Below are positions 7,911-17,060 of a DNA stretch of 64,000 bases, one piece after another. The notes under the pieces are model-generated. The model was not told where the DNA came from, ran no database searches, and worked only from the letters and a program-made list of their open reading frames with translations. The stretch spans positions 124,001 through 188,000 of the forward strand of contig DATNPH010000087.1 in the NCBI GenBank assembly GCA_036703315.1, in the 5' to 3' direction. This stretch comes from DATNPH01 sp036703315 (GTDB lineage: Bacteria > Cyanobacteriota > Cyanobacteriia > Cyanobacteriales > Coleofasciculaceae). The position numbers and the translations under genes are program-made. Numbering within the stretch: the first letter of the stretch is position 1; each line of letters opens with the position of its first letter.

Positions 7911-9284
7911 ATGAAACAAAAAATTCGCGGATTGTTATTGCACTTAATCCATTCTCTCGATCAAAGGGGGTTTAAGCTATTTTACTTATTATTTAATTCT
8001 CCCAATTCTTTATTAAATTCCAAAGGAGTCAAAATGAAATATATCAAAAATGTAAAAGATTTAGATGTGGAGTTTCAAAAAGTTGATGAAAAGTTTGCTA
8101 TTTCTCATGATGAAGGCATGCAGTCTTTAAATGAGTTTTGTTATGTATTTGATGGTGTTCTTCCCGAAGATCCATATTCTAAAGAGTATTTTGATGCTCA
8201 AATGCAGTTGTACTTGCATATATCAGGAAAGGATAACTACACCGTTGACAATGAACATGTAGAATTCGATTATGAAGGGCTTAAAAATAATCCCTATCCC
8301 TACTATACTAAGAGTCCATATGCTGTAGGAGATCAATTAATTGCTCAAGGGTTTTTAATAAAAATAATGAATTTAAAACCCAATGCTCGGATTGTTGAAT
8401 TTGGTCCGGGATGGGGCAATACGACTTTACATTTTGCCCAAATGGGCTATGAAGTAACGGCTGTAGATAGTGAACATTCTTTTATAGAGTTAATCAAATA
8501 TAGAACAGAAATGCTCTCAAAAAAAGTTGAGCTAGCTCATAAAGATATGCTTGATTTTAGTTCTTCTACAAAATATGATGCGGCAGTGTTTTTTGAGTGT
8601 TTTCATCATTGCGCAGACCATTTAAAGCTGATAAAAAATCTCCATAATCTAATTAATGATGACGGATTAATAGCTTTTGCGGCAGAGCCAATTGCCGATG
8701 CTCCATATTTTCCCTATCCTTGGGGAGTAAGATTAGAAGGCATGTCTGTTTGGTCTATTCGGAAATTTGGTTGGCTTGAGCTAGGTTTTGATACATCCTA
8801 TTTTATGAGAACACTATTGCTATTGGGTTGGACACCAAGAAGGTATCGTTCTGATGCCAGCCCCATTGCAGATGTAATCATAGCAAAAAAAAGTCACATG
8901 TATTATGAACCAGGTGAAATCACACTACCGCCTGATGAATGTAAAACATGGGCTATTAAAGAAACAGACCCAACTATCAAGTTACGATTTACACAATCAA
9001 AATCTGTTATGAGTTGTGCCAAGGATATTAAAGCGAAGTTTGTTGAATTTTGCCTTAGTAACTATGCACCATTTAGTTTAGAAGTAAAGCTAACTGCTGG
9101 GAGAGCAACTAAGACATTTAAAATTCCCAAGTCTTCTGTAAAAAGCATGTATAAAATTCCCATCCAAGATTGGAATGGTCAAATCACTATTAGCAGCAAA
9201 ACCTGGAAGCCCTCAAAAGTTTGGCGTAATGGTGACCCAAGAGAATTAGGTGTAGCAGTACACTATTTTCGGTTTGTAAATTAG
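7911..9284 (+). CDS. Class I SAM-dependent methyltransferase with C-terminal extension
   Basis: The SAM-binding segment reads RIVEFGPGWGNTTLHFAQMG with the acidic residue in VTAVDSEHS, followed by YDAAVFFECFHHCAD. About 120 residues after the methyltransferase fold are beta-rich and not assigned. The longest frame begins at 7911 without a recognisable ribosome-binding site. An internal ATG at 8034 is preceded by AAAGGAG with ideal spacing and would remove 41 residues of basic-hydrophobic sequence; 8034 may be the true start. It sits 14 bases after the upstream methyltransferase, so an operon is likely. Substrate unknown. Confidence 0.8.
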   Translation: MKQKIRGLLLHLIHSLDQRGFKLFYLLFNSPNSLLNSKGVKMKYIKNVKDLDVEFQKVDEKFAISHDEGMQSLNEFCYVFDGVLPEDPYSKEYFDAQMQLYLHISGKDNYTVDNEHVEFDYEGLKNNPYPYYTKSPYAVGDQLIAQGFLIKIMNLKPNARIVEFGPGWGNTTLHFAQMGYEVTAVDSEHSFIELIKYRTEMLSKKVELAHKDMLDFSSSTKYDAAVFFECFHHCADHLKLIKNLHNLINDDGLIAFAAEPIADAPYFPYPWGVRLEGMSVWSIRKFGWLELGFDTSYFMRTLLLLGWTPRRYRSDASPIADVIIAKKSHMYYEPGEITLPPDECKTWAIKETDPTIKLRFTQSKSVMSCAKDIKAKFVEFCLSNYAPFSLEVKLTAGRATKTFKIPKSSVKSMYKIPIQDWNGQITISSKTWKPSKVWRNGDPRELGVAVHYFRFVN

Positions 9285-9322
9285 GTCAAACAGATAGTAA
9301 TAGATTTTCTTTTAGGAGCCTT

Positions 9323-11044
9323 ATGAAAACAAAGCTTCTTTTTTTTAAGAGATATATCAACAACATATTGTTGGATAATATCATTCCTTTAATTTATATT
9401 AGTCTGCTTTTACTAATCACTTTTATTCTTCCAAACTCGGGTTTAGGTGAGAAAATTCAACCTTTGTGGAACGATCAAAGTGTATTTCTAACGTCACTTC
9501 AAGAAGCACTTTCGGGCAGTTCCCCGGCTTATGTAAATCAGGGTTTAGTTGGTTCTGGTTATATAGCTTTGGGTGTTATCACAACAAAAATTTTAGGTGT
9601 TCAGCCTGCTGTTGCTTTGGTAGCACTTAATCGCTTTTCTTTTATATCAACCGTTTTAGTTTTTTTTCTTATTTCGCACGTACTGCTGTGCAAAGTATTA
9701 AGTAAAGCTGTAGAAATTCGAGATAACAGTTCTGCTAATAAAGTTAAGGCTGTAGCCAGTACTATAGCTTTCACCTACACTCTTACCTTAGTTTTATCAT
9801 CTAATTTCGTATCATTTTCTGATATTCCATGGACTCATTTTCCCGCTACATTAATTACCCTAATCTGCATTTTAACAACTATATACTCTGTTAAAGAATT
9901 CAATCAACAAAAACCTGCTCAGTATATTTGGTTTAGCTTTTTAGGTTCAGCTTTGGGATTACTTACGCAGATTCGTTTTTTTGAGGGTGCAATTTTTGTT
10001 ATATCACTATTGATTTGGCTGTTTTTACTTTTAATTAAGAATGGACTGTCTAGAAATACTATAAAAAGAATTACGTTTAATGTTTTGCCAAGTGTAGCCT
10101 TATTTTTCATAATAACATCTTATTTAAGCCTTTTTATCAGTAATACTAAAAATTTCCACATGCTCTACTTAACATTTGCTAAGAATAACCCAAGTTTGAA
10201 AGAAGCTACAAGAATATATATAGATAATTTTCCTGTTAAATTTGTACAACTTTTTGTTGATACGAATTTTTTTAATACGAACCAATCTTATACGGTACAG
10301 CCAATTATTTTTGGTTTCAACATAAGTTCTTGGAGAATGCCATTACTATTACAAGTACCCGCTTTAATTTATATATTACCAGCTGCTATAGGTATTTTGT
10401 TTTTTATTGTTTTTATTAAAAAAGATTTATTGGGTCTTTTGTCAGTAGAATTTATTCTTCCTTTTTTAGTTGGAAGTGGGTTGATTTTAGGTTATGTTTC
10501 TAGTGCCGCATCTGGTAGCCCTCTTTTAAAGTATGGCTTTGTTCGTGACTTTATGGCACCAACTTGGTGTCTAGCTTTAATTACAGGACCTTGGGTTTTC
10601 TATCGTTACATACCTTTATTTCCAATATATGCACGCAAATTTATATTATTATTTTCTCCTGTATTGCCAATTATTATTGGTATATTTTATGGTCAGATAT
10701 TAATTAAATCAACTTCTTTTTTCCAATTCCAAGACTTTCATGTTCAAACTGTTCATTTAAAACACAATTGTCGTGCTTTAGAGTGTTCAATTCATGTAAA
10801 GATGCATAACTCAAAGAATCAAGTCATAGAAGCGCCACGAGAACGCTATATGATCAATGGTTTATGTCCATCAACGGGTAATGAGACAGCTGTTACATTA
10901 TCTTCTCAGAATCAGCCTTTTACACTGCCATTTTGTGCGGAGAGCTATCCTGTCTACGTATTCCCGGTCAATATGGGATACACTGGCCCTCTTGAACCAC
11001 CAGCTTCCTGGCTCTTTAAGTCGGCTAAAACAAGTATCCGGTAG
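9323..11044 (+). CDS. Polytopic membrane protein, possible GT-C or glycan polymerase-like
   Basis: A 573-residue protein with roughly 10-11 hydrophobic segments from residue 18 to about 465, then a soluble C-terminal tail of about 100 residues containing several cysteines (HLKHNCRALECS, GLCPSTGNE, LPFCAE), probably periplasmic. A ribosome-binding site (TAGGAG) precedes the ATG. Long multi-span proteins in such loci are usually GT-C glycosyltransferases or Wzy-like polymerases, but I do not recognise a diagnostic motif. The gene is very AT-rich. Function not assigned. Confidence 0.7.
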   Translation: MKTKLLFFKRYINNILLDNIIPLIYISLLLLITFILPNSGLGEKIQPLWNDQSVFLTSLQEALSGSSPAYVNQGLVGSGYIALGVITTKILGVQPAVALVALNRFSFISTVLVFFLISHVLLCKVLSKAVEIRDNSSANKVKAVASTIAFTYTLTLVLSSNFVSFSDIPWTHFPATLITLICILTTIYSVKEFNQQKPAQYIWFSFLGSALGLLTQIRFFEGAIFVISLLIWLFLLLIKNGLSRNTIKRITFNVLPSVALFFIITSYLSLFISNTKNFHMLYLTFAKNNPSLKEATRIYIDNFPVKFVQLFVDTNFFNTNQSYTVQPIIFGFNISSWRMPLLLQVPALIYILPAAIGILFFIVFIKKDLLGLLSVEFILPFLVGSGLILGYVSSAASGSPLLKYGFVRDFMAPTWCLALITGPWVFYRYIPLFPIYARKFILLFSPVLPIIIGIFYGQILIKSTSFFQFQDFHVQTVHLKHNCRALECSIHVKMHNSKNQVIEAPRERYMINGLCPSTGNETAVTLSSQNQPFTLPFCAESYPVYVFPVNMGYTGPLEPPASWLFKSAKTSIR

Positions 11045-11102
11045 TTTCGATTATTCTGCTCAACGGAGCCAATCTATCCGAATTTTAATTTTATAAGTCT
11101 AT

Positions 11103-11966
11103 ATGTCTAACTTGTGTCCTGCTTGCCAGAGCCAAATGACTGAGAGGTTAGCTCCTTGGTTACTTTATTGTTATGAATGTAAGCTATGGACTTCGCGTTT
11201 AGGTAATAAGAATAGCAAGTTAAAGCAGTCAACAGTAATTATTGAAGAAAATCGCAACTTGGGTCTTAAATACTTGAGGCTGCAAAATTTTCAAAGGTTA
11301 CTCAATACCTTGGAAGCATACATGACCCTTGATGGCTCTACGGCTTGTGATGTTGGTAGCTCATATGGTTGGTTTGTAGAAGCTGCTGCTATGCGAGGCA
11401 TGAAAGTAATAGGTATAGAGCCTGAAGAATCAGTAGCGCTTGTGGGTATTAACCGGGGTCTTGATATTAGTGTAGGATACTTTCCTGACTGTATGAATGC
11501 TTCGGATAAGTTCGATGTGATTACCTTTAACGACTCGCTTGAGCATCTATCCAATATAGGACAAGTATTAGAGAGCTGTTATCGTCTGTTAATGCCTTCT
11601 GGCAAGCTCGTGATCAACATACCCACTAGTCAGGGGTTTTTCTTCAAGCTTGGCTTATTTCTCTATCGGTTTGGCTATAAGGCTCCCTTTCATCGATTGT
11701 GGCAAAAAGGTTATTCCTCTCCCCATATTTTTTACTTTAATAGTAAAAATTTAGAAAGATGTGTTAGTCAGTATAAATTTAGGCTCTTGTGTACCCAACC
11801 TCTAAAAACAGTTAGTTTATCAGGTTTATGGAAGAGGTTAACAATGGATAAAAATTCTTCAGTTATATATGTCCTAACTCTGTACGTTTTGCTTGTTTTA
11901 CTCTATCCTTTTTTACAATTGTTTACTTCTGATGCTTTGCTCCAAATTTACGAAAAACAAGACTGA
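11103..11966 (+). CDS. Zinc-ribbon SAM-dependent methyltransferase with C-terminal membrane segment
   Basis: The N-terminus carries CPAC and CYEC pairs (residues about 5-28) that look like a zinc ribbon. The methyltransferase core follows: CDVGSSYGWFVEAA as motif I, the acidic GIEPEE, FDVITFNDSLEHL and LLMPSGKLVINIP. The last 35 residues are hydrophobic (VIYVLTLYVLLVLLYPFLQL), suggesting membrane attachment near lipid-linked substrates. Zinc-ribbon methyltransferases of this type are common in O-antigen and exopolysaccharide loci. Substrate unknown. Confidence 0.82.
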   Translation: MSNLCPACQSQMTERLAPWLLYCYECKLWTSRLGNKNSKLKQSTVIIEENRNLGLKYLRLQNFQRLLNTLEAYMTLDGSTACDVGSSYGWFVEAAAMRGMKVIGIEPEESVALVGINRGLDISVGYFPDCMNASDKFDVITFNDSLEHLSNIGQVLESCYRLLMPSGKLVINIPTSQGFFFKLGLFLYRFGYKAPFHRLWQKGYSSPHIFYFNSKNLERCVSQYKFRLLCTQPLKTVSLSGLWKRLTMDKNSSVIYVLTLYVLLVLLYPFLQLFTSDALLQIYEKQD

Positions 11967-11995
11967 GCTTTTAAATAATTAGAGTAAGAACATAG

Positions 11996-12703
11996 TTGCG
12001 TATTAATTTTAAACCACAAATGTTTATTAAAATCGATTCAAAGTTTCTTCAGTCAATTGCTACTGATTCAGAGCGTATACCAAGCCTATACTACTCAAAC
12101 TACTGGGTGGTGAAAAAGTTTTTTTGGATGCGATTAAAACTGATTAACTATCAAATCAGTAAAATTAAGACAAAAAAAGATTCATGTCTAGATTTTGGTG
12201 GAGGTGGCGGACTATTTTTACCTACATTATCTTCTCAATTTAAAACTGTGGTTTTTATTGACCTAGAGACTCTAGAAGCCAGTAAAGTAGTAGAAAAATA
12301 TAACCTAAAAAATGCCACGTTAATCAAAGGGGATATAGCCACTGCAAGCATCCCAGAAGATCATTTTGATGTAATTGTGGCAGCTGATGTATTAGAACAT
12401 TTTCAAGATTTGTCTATACCTATCAGTGTTTTTCATAAACTCCTGAAAAAAGATGGTGTATTATTAACTTCTTTGCCGACAGAAAATTTCATTTACACAA
12501 GCCTTCGAAAAGTATTTAACATTACTAAGCCTTGGGATCATTATCACACTGGGTATCAAGTTGAATCGTGTTTAAAAAGAGCAGGATTTAAGCAAATAGG
12601 TAGAAATTTTGTGCCGTTGTTTTATAATATATTTCCTCTTTTCTTAATTAGTGCTTGGAAGTTTGATAAGTCGTTTGATGCTAACTTAAAATCTAGAGAA
12701 TAG
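11996..12703 (+). CDS. Class I SAM-dependent methyltransferase
   Basis: Begins with TTG at 11996 (weak GAGTAAG upstream); an in-frame ATG at 12020 is the alternative. The SAM motif is SCLDFGGGGGLFLPTL, followed by VVFIDLE, then FDVIVAADVLEHF and LLKKDGVLLTSLPTEN. At 235 residues it is a compact methyltransferase. It is the sixth methyltransferase of the locus and sits directly before the GT2 gene. No ribosome-binding site is strong enough to settle the start. Confidence 0.8.
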   Translation: MRINFKPQMFIKIDSKFLQSIATDSERIPSLYYSNYWVVKKFFWMRLKLINYQISKIKTKKDSCLDFGGGGGLFLPTLSSQFKTVVFIDLETLEASKVVEKYNLKNATLIKGDIATASIPEDHFDVIVAADVLEHFQDLSIPISVFHKLLKKDGVLLTSLPTENFIYTSLRKVFNITKPWDHYHTGYQVESCLKRAGFKQIGRNFVPLFYNIFPLFLISAWKFDKSFDANLKSRE

Positions 12704-12710
12704 TGAGTTG

Positions 12711-13661
12711 ATGATTGCCGTTGTCATTCCCTGCTATCGCGTGAGGAATCATATTCTTAAGGTGATTTCTCAAATTGGCTTAGAGGTCAATGCCATATAT
12801 GTAGTAGATGACTGCTGCCCAGAAATGACAGGTGCTTACGTACAAAAAGAGTGTATTGATTCGAGAGTTAAAGTTATCTTTCATAAGAAAAATAAAGGTG
12901 TTGGCGGTGCTGTGATATCTGGGTATAAACAAGCACTTGATGATGGTGCAACCGTTGTTATCAAGGTTGATGGCGATGGTCAAATGGATCCAGCACTAAT
13001 ACCAAAATTTATTAAACCTATTTTGAATTGCAAAGCTGATTATGTCAAAGGTAATCGTTTTTATGATCTAGAACTGCTTAATACAATGCCTAAGATCCGC
13101 CTGATTGGAAACGGCATTTTGTCTTTTGTCAATAAAATATGTAGTGGGTACTGGGATATTATGGATCCTACAAATGGCTATACAGCAATCCATGCCAATT
13201 TATTGAAAGTAATTCCGCTACATAAGCTTGACAACAGATATTTCTTTGAAAGTGATATGCTATTTAGGCTAAGCACTATACGTGCTGTGATTTATGATTT
13301 GCCAATGAAAGCTAAATATGATGATGAGGTTAGCAGTCTAAGAATTAGTAAGGTTATACTGGATTTTCCACGTAAATACATAAAACGCTTAATAAAGCGA
13401 GTATTTTATAATTATTTCTTGCGTGATTTTAACGCTGGTTCTATGGAGCTTGTAGTAGCTTTTATTTTCTTAAGTCTTGGCTCTATTTATGGTTTGGTTG
13501 AGTGGTACTTAAGTGCTATTACAGGTATACCTGCAACTAGTGGGACAGTAATGCTTGCTTCTCTACCGATTATTCTGGGCTTTCAATCTCTGCTAGCTGC
13601 CATTAACTACGATGTTACAAATGTACCTAGAAACCCAGTTCATAAAATTTGGGAAGATTAA
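12711..13661 (+). CDS. GT2-family glycosyltransferase with C-terminal membrane segments
   Basis: An inverting GT-A transferase of the dolichyl/polyprenyl-phosphate sugar synthase type. It starts MIAVVIPCYRVRNHILKVI, with VVDDCCPEMTG and VIKVDGDGQMDP (the DxD-like metal site) in the first 100 residues. Two hydrophobic segments near residues 245-300 would anchor it, as in GT2 enzymes that charge polyprenyl phosphate. The ATG at 12711 is preferred to a TTG one codon earlier. It lies 7 bases downstream of the methyltransferase stop. It could make a polyprenyl-phosphate sugar for a GT-C enzyme such as the membrane protein upstream; this is inference. Confidence 0.85.
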   Translation: MIAVVIPCYRVRNHILKVISQIGLEVNAIYVVDDCCPEMTGAYVQKECIDSRVKVIFHKKNKGVGGAVISGYKQALDDGATVVIKVDGDGQMDPALIPKFIKPILNCKADYVKGNRFYDLELLNTMPKIRLIGNGILSFVNKICSGYWDIMDPTNGYTAIHANLLKVIPLHKLDNRYFFESDMLFRLSTIRAVIYDLPMKAKYDDEVSSLRISKVILDFPRKYIKRLIKRVFYNYFLRDFNAGSMELVVAFIFLSLGSIYGLVEWYLSAITGIPATSGTVMLASLPIILGFQSLLAAINYDVTNVPRNPVHKIWED

Positions 13662-13683
13662 CGAAGGTCGGTAATAGAAGACT

Positions 13684-14664
13684 ATGGTGAAAAAAAAAGC
13701 CTTAATTACTGGATTAACTGGACAGGACGGTTCCTACTTAGCTGAACTACTTTTATCCAAGGACTACCAAGTATTCGGCTTAGTGCGTCGTTCTAGCTCC
13801 AGTAATATTAGCCGTATCAGTCACCTCTCAGGCAACGTCGAGATCCTCTCTGGTGACCTGTTGGATCAATGCTCTTTGATGGACGCGATCGCCCAATCTC
13901 AACCCGACGAAATCTATAACCTCGCCTCTCAAAGCTATGTTCCCCTTTCTTGGACACAACCTGCCCTTACTGCCGAATACACCGCGATCGGCGTTTCTCG
14001 CCTTTTAGAATCCATCCGCCGCTGCAAACCTGACATCCGCTTCTACCAAGCCTCCAGCAGTGAAGTCTTTGGTCAACCGGACGAATCCCCTCAAACTGAA
14101 CGAACTGCTTTCCGCCCTCGCAATCCCTATGGCGTCGCCAAAGCCTACGCCCATTGGATGAGTGTTAACTATCGGCAACAGTATAACCTCTACACCTGCT
14201 GCGGCATCACCTACACCCACGAATCTCCCCGTCGTGGTACAGAGTTCGTCTTTCGCAAAATCACTCGTGGCGCTGCCCTGATTAAACTGGGTTTTGTCAA
14301 TGAACTGAAACTTGGCAACCTAGATGCGCGTCGTGATTGGTGTTACGCCAAGGATGCCGTCTATGCTATGTGGATGATGCTGCAACAGGAACAACCCGAT
14401 GACTATATCATTGCCAGTGGTGAAACTCACTCTGTTAAAGAGCTAGTCGAGTGTGCCTTCAACTGTGTTGGTCTGAACTGGCAAGATTACGTTTCTGTAG
14501 ACCCAGCCTTTTACCGACCGGATGAATCCGTACAGCTAGTTGGCTGTATTGATAAAATTAAAACTCAACTTCATTGGAGACCGCACTATTCATTGGAACA
14601 ACTGGTTGAAATCATGGTGGATCATGACCTCAAAGAACTCCGTGACGGGAAAGTATTGGTTTAA
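13684..14664 (+). CDS. gmd: GDP-mannose 4,6-dehydratase
   Basis: Short-chain dehydrogenase/reductase that converts GDP-D-mannose to GDP-4-keto-6-deoxy-D-mannose, precursor of GDP-fucose, GDP-rhamnose or GDP-perosamine. The NADP site TGLTGQDGSY is at residues 9-18. The catalytic residues fit SSSEVFG (S125, E127) and NPYGVAKAY (Y149, K153). The segment LVRRSSSSNISRI is typical of Gmd. At 326 residues it is slightly shorter than many homologues. Codon usage is visibly richer in GC than the genes before it. The next enzyme of the pathway (fucose synthase Fcl/WcaG or rhamnose synthase Rmd) is not in the window. Two bases separate it from the next gene. Confidence 0.93.
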   Translation: MVKKKALITGLTGQDGSYLAELLLSKDYQVFGLVRRSSSSNISRISHLSGNVEILSGDLLDQCSLMDAIAQSQPDEIYNLASQSYVPLSWTQPALTAEYTAIGVSRLLESIRRCKPDIRFYQASSSEVFGQPDESPQTERTAFRPRNPYGVAKAYAHWMSVNYRQQYNLYTCCGITYTHESPRRGTEFVFRKITRGAALIKLGFVNELKLGNLDARRDWCYAKDAVYAMWMMLQQEQPDDYIIASGETHSVKELVECAFNCVGLNWQDYVSVDPAFYRPDESVQLVGCIDKIKTQLHWRPHYSLEQLVEIMVDHDLKELRDGKVLV

Positions 14665-14666
14665 GC

Positions 14667-15845
14667 ATGCTGAAGGTTGTAGTTGATGCAACACCCTTAC
14701 TGCCAAATCCCAGTGGAGTTGGTTTGTACGTTTATAACTTAATCAACTCCCTCCATACATTAAGTTTTCAGGAGAATTTTGAGTTAGGTATTGTCTATCA
14801 GCCTAGTTTGAAAAACTGGTTGCTAGGCAATTTGTCTTTTCCTGCTCTTTTAGAGACATATTCTAATCTTCATCTCTTGCCTCTTCCTGTAAGAGTTTTA
14901 AATTTATTAGCAGCATTCCCCAATCCGCTACTCTCCTATTTTGAGGGCGGTTTTGGTTATCCGAATATCTTTCATGGCACTAACTACGCCGTCTATCCGT
15001 GCCAGAAAAGCTTAAAAGTGATGAATATCTATGATTTATCATTTATTAAATATCCCAATTATGTTAATTCAGTTGTTAGAACCTATACCAAGCGTGTTAA
15101 ACAATCTCTGAAGTGGAGTAATTTAGTTATAACTATTTCAGAAAGCTCCAAGAAGGATATTGTTGAATATTTGAACGTCCCTCCCGAACGAATTTACGTA
15201 ACTCCTCTGGCAAGTCGTTACTATCCCAATTACCTAGAAGAACATTTGATTGATAAGGCTGTCAATACTATTAAGTATAATTTTGATAAACCCTATTTCT
15301 TATTTGTTAGCACGATTGAACCGAGAAAAAATATTATTACTTTAATTTCCGCGTTTAATCGACTAAAGGAAAAACATAAGATAGAACATCATTTAATTTT
15401 AATTGGTCAAAAAGGGTGGAGATACGAACAAATCTTTGCAGAAATCGAGCGATCGCCTTGGAAAGACCAGATCCATCACCTCAACTATTTATCGGATCAA
15501 GAGGTCGCCTTGTTTTACTCGAAAGCTGATGCCTTCGTCTACCCTTCCCACTATGAAGGCTTTGGTCTTCCTGTATTAGAAGCCATGACATTAGGAACAC
15601 CAGTTGTCACCTCTAACACCTCATCACTGCCTGAAGTAGCAGGAGATGCAGCGCTTTTGATTGACCCCAATGATTCTTGTAGCCTAGCTGAGGCGATGCT
15701 ACGAGTCATTAATGATTCTCAGCTTCGTAATGAGTTGATTCAAAAAGGACAACACAGAGCTAAGCTGTATTCTTGGGAGACAACGGCAAAAGCAACACTA
15801 CAAGCTTATAAAGCCCTTTTGAGTGAGAAGAGGAGTGGGGAGTAG
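14667..15845 (+). CDS. GT4-family glycosyltransferase
   Basis: A 392-residue GT-B transferase. N-terminal VVVDATPLLPNPSGVGLYVY is the glycine-rich acceptor loop; FVSTIEPRKN starts the donor domain; HYEGFGLPVLEAMTLGTPV has the E-x7-E motif, and SSLPEVAGDAALLIDP completes a WbnK/mannosyltransferase-like signature. It begins 2 bases after gmd, so it may transfer a deoxysugar or mannose from a GDP donor (inference from adjacency). The last codons run into a purine-rich GGGAGT repeat. Confidence 0.9.
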   Translation: MLKVVVDATPLLPNPSGVGLYVYNLINSLHTLSFQENFELGIVYQPSLKNWLLGNLSFPALLETYSNLHLLPLPVRVLNLLAAFPNPLLSYFEGGFGYPNIFHGTNYAVYPCQKSLKVMNIYDLSFIKYPNYVNSVVRTYTKRVKQSLKWSNLVITISESSKKDIVEYLNVPPERIYVTPLASRYYPNYLEEHLIDKAVNTIKYNFDKPYFLFVSTIEPRKNIITLISAFNRLKEKHKIEHHLILIGQKGWRYEQIFAEIERSPWKDQIHHLNYLSDQEVALFYSKADAFVYPSHYEGFGLPVLEAMTLGTPVVTSNTSSLPEVAGDAALLIDPNDSCSLAEAMLRVINDSQLRNELIQKGQHRAKLYSWETTAKATLQAYKALLSEKRSGE

Positions 15846-15857
15846 GGAGTGGGGAAG
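15830..15857. repeat. Short GGGAGT-type tandem repeat
   Basis: The end of the GT4 gene and the following bases are made of near-identical units of GAGTGGG / GAGTAGG. Such purine-rich short tandem repeats are common in gaps of filamentous cyanobacteria. The repeat covers the stop codon and may have altered the C-terminus of the upstream protein. Confidence 0.6.
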
Positions 15858-15965
15858 ACCCAACGAGGCGGGAGGCGGAGAGATTTTCTGGAAAATTCCT
15901 TGCGTCTAGAGTGTCTCCGTGTCCTCCTGGTTCTTCGTCCCTAGCCCATAGCCTCCCTTGTTAAC

Positions 15966-17060
15966 ATGAGCAATCCTAATAATTATTCATCAAATAATTT
16001 GCTCATCAATCTTTCGTATCGTTTGTCTAGACCTACGGGAACGACAACCTACGCACTCAATCTTCTTCCTTACTTACAGCCTCTTGAACCAACCCTTCTG
16101 GTTTCTCAAAATCTTTCTCCTTACTCCTGCCACTTAGTCCCCACGGGTCTAACTCCCGAACAAGGCTTGAAAGGACATCTCCGACGCCTGATGTGGACAC
16201 AGCTACAGTTGCCCCGAATCTACCAACAACTGCGATCGCGTCTCCTGTTTTCCCCAATTCCAGAAGCGCCCCTCAATACCCACAGTCGCTATGTTGTCAC
16301 TGTCCACGACCTGATCCCCCTGCGTTTTCCTAAACGCCGTTCTCCCCTGACGCCCTATTTCCGCTACTACATTCCCCAGGTTCTTACCCAAGCCCAACAC
16401 ATTATCTGTGACTCTGTTGCTACGGCTAAGGATATCTCTAACTTCTTCGATATCCCGGCTGACAAAATCACTCCTATCCTCCTTGCCCACGACGCCAAAG
16501 ACTTTCGTTTTCTCGACTTACCCACCAGCAATTATTTCCTCTACGTTGGACGCCACGATCCCTACAAAAATCTCCAGCGACTGATCGACGCTTTTGCTGT
16601 CTTACCCAGTAATCATGACTACGAACTGTGGATAGCAGGGCCACCGGATCGCCGTTACACGCCAATCTTACAGGCACAAGCTGAGCAACTGGGTCTAACC
16701 CAGCAGGTAAAATTTCTCGACTACGTTCCTTACGAACAACTGCCAACAATCATCAACCAAGCGATCGCCCTCGTCTTCCCTACCCTCTGGGAAGGCTTTG
16801 GTCTTCCCGTCTTAGAAGCTATGGCCTGCGGTACCCCTGTGATTACGTCCAATCTCTCCTCTCTACCGGAAGCGGCTGGTGATGCTGCCCTTCTGGTGAA
16901 TCCTTACAATACGGGCGAAATCACAGAAGCCATGCAAGCTGTGGCAACAAATTCAGCTTTGCGATCGCGCCTACGCACTCTTGGCCTCAACCGTACTAGT
17001 CAATTCAGTTGGGCAAAAACAGGACAAGCTACCGTTGAAGTTCTCAAGCGATACCTGTAG
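15966..17060 (+). CDS. GT4-family glycosyltransferase
   Basis: A 364-residue GT-B transferase similar in architecture to the preceding gene. FLYVGRHDPYKNLQRLIDAF opens the donor domain; LWEGFGLPVLEAMACGTPV carries E-x7-E; SSLPEAAGDAALLVNP follows. The N-terminus LINLSYRLSRPTGTTTYALN is the acceptor glycine loop. Codon use is GC-rich and HIP1 octamers are frequent, unlike the AT-rich block before gmd. The 120-base gap upstream suggests a separate transcript or a later insertion. It is the last gene of the glycan locus. Confidence 0.9.
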   Translation: MSNPNNYSSNNLLINLSYRLSRPTGTTTYALNLLPYLQPLEPTLLVSQNLSPYSCHLVPTGLTPEQGLKGHLRRLMWTQLQLPRIYQQLRSRLLFSPIPEAPLNTHSRYVVTVHDLIPLRFPKRRSPLTPYFRYYIPQVLTQAQHIICDSVATAKDISNFFDIPADKITPILLAHDAKDFRFLDLPTSNYFLYVGRHDPYKNLQRLIDAFAVLPSNHDYELWIAGPPDRRYTPILQAQAEQLGLTQQVKFLDYVPYEQLPTIINQAIALVFPTLWEGFGLPVLEAMACGTPVITSNLSSLPEAAGDAALLVNPYNTGEITEAMQAVATNSALRSRLRTLGLNRTSQFSWAKTGQATVEVLKRYL

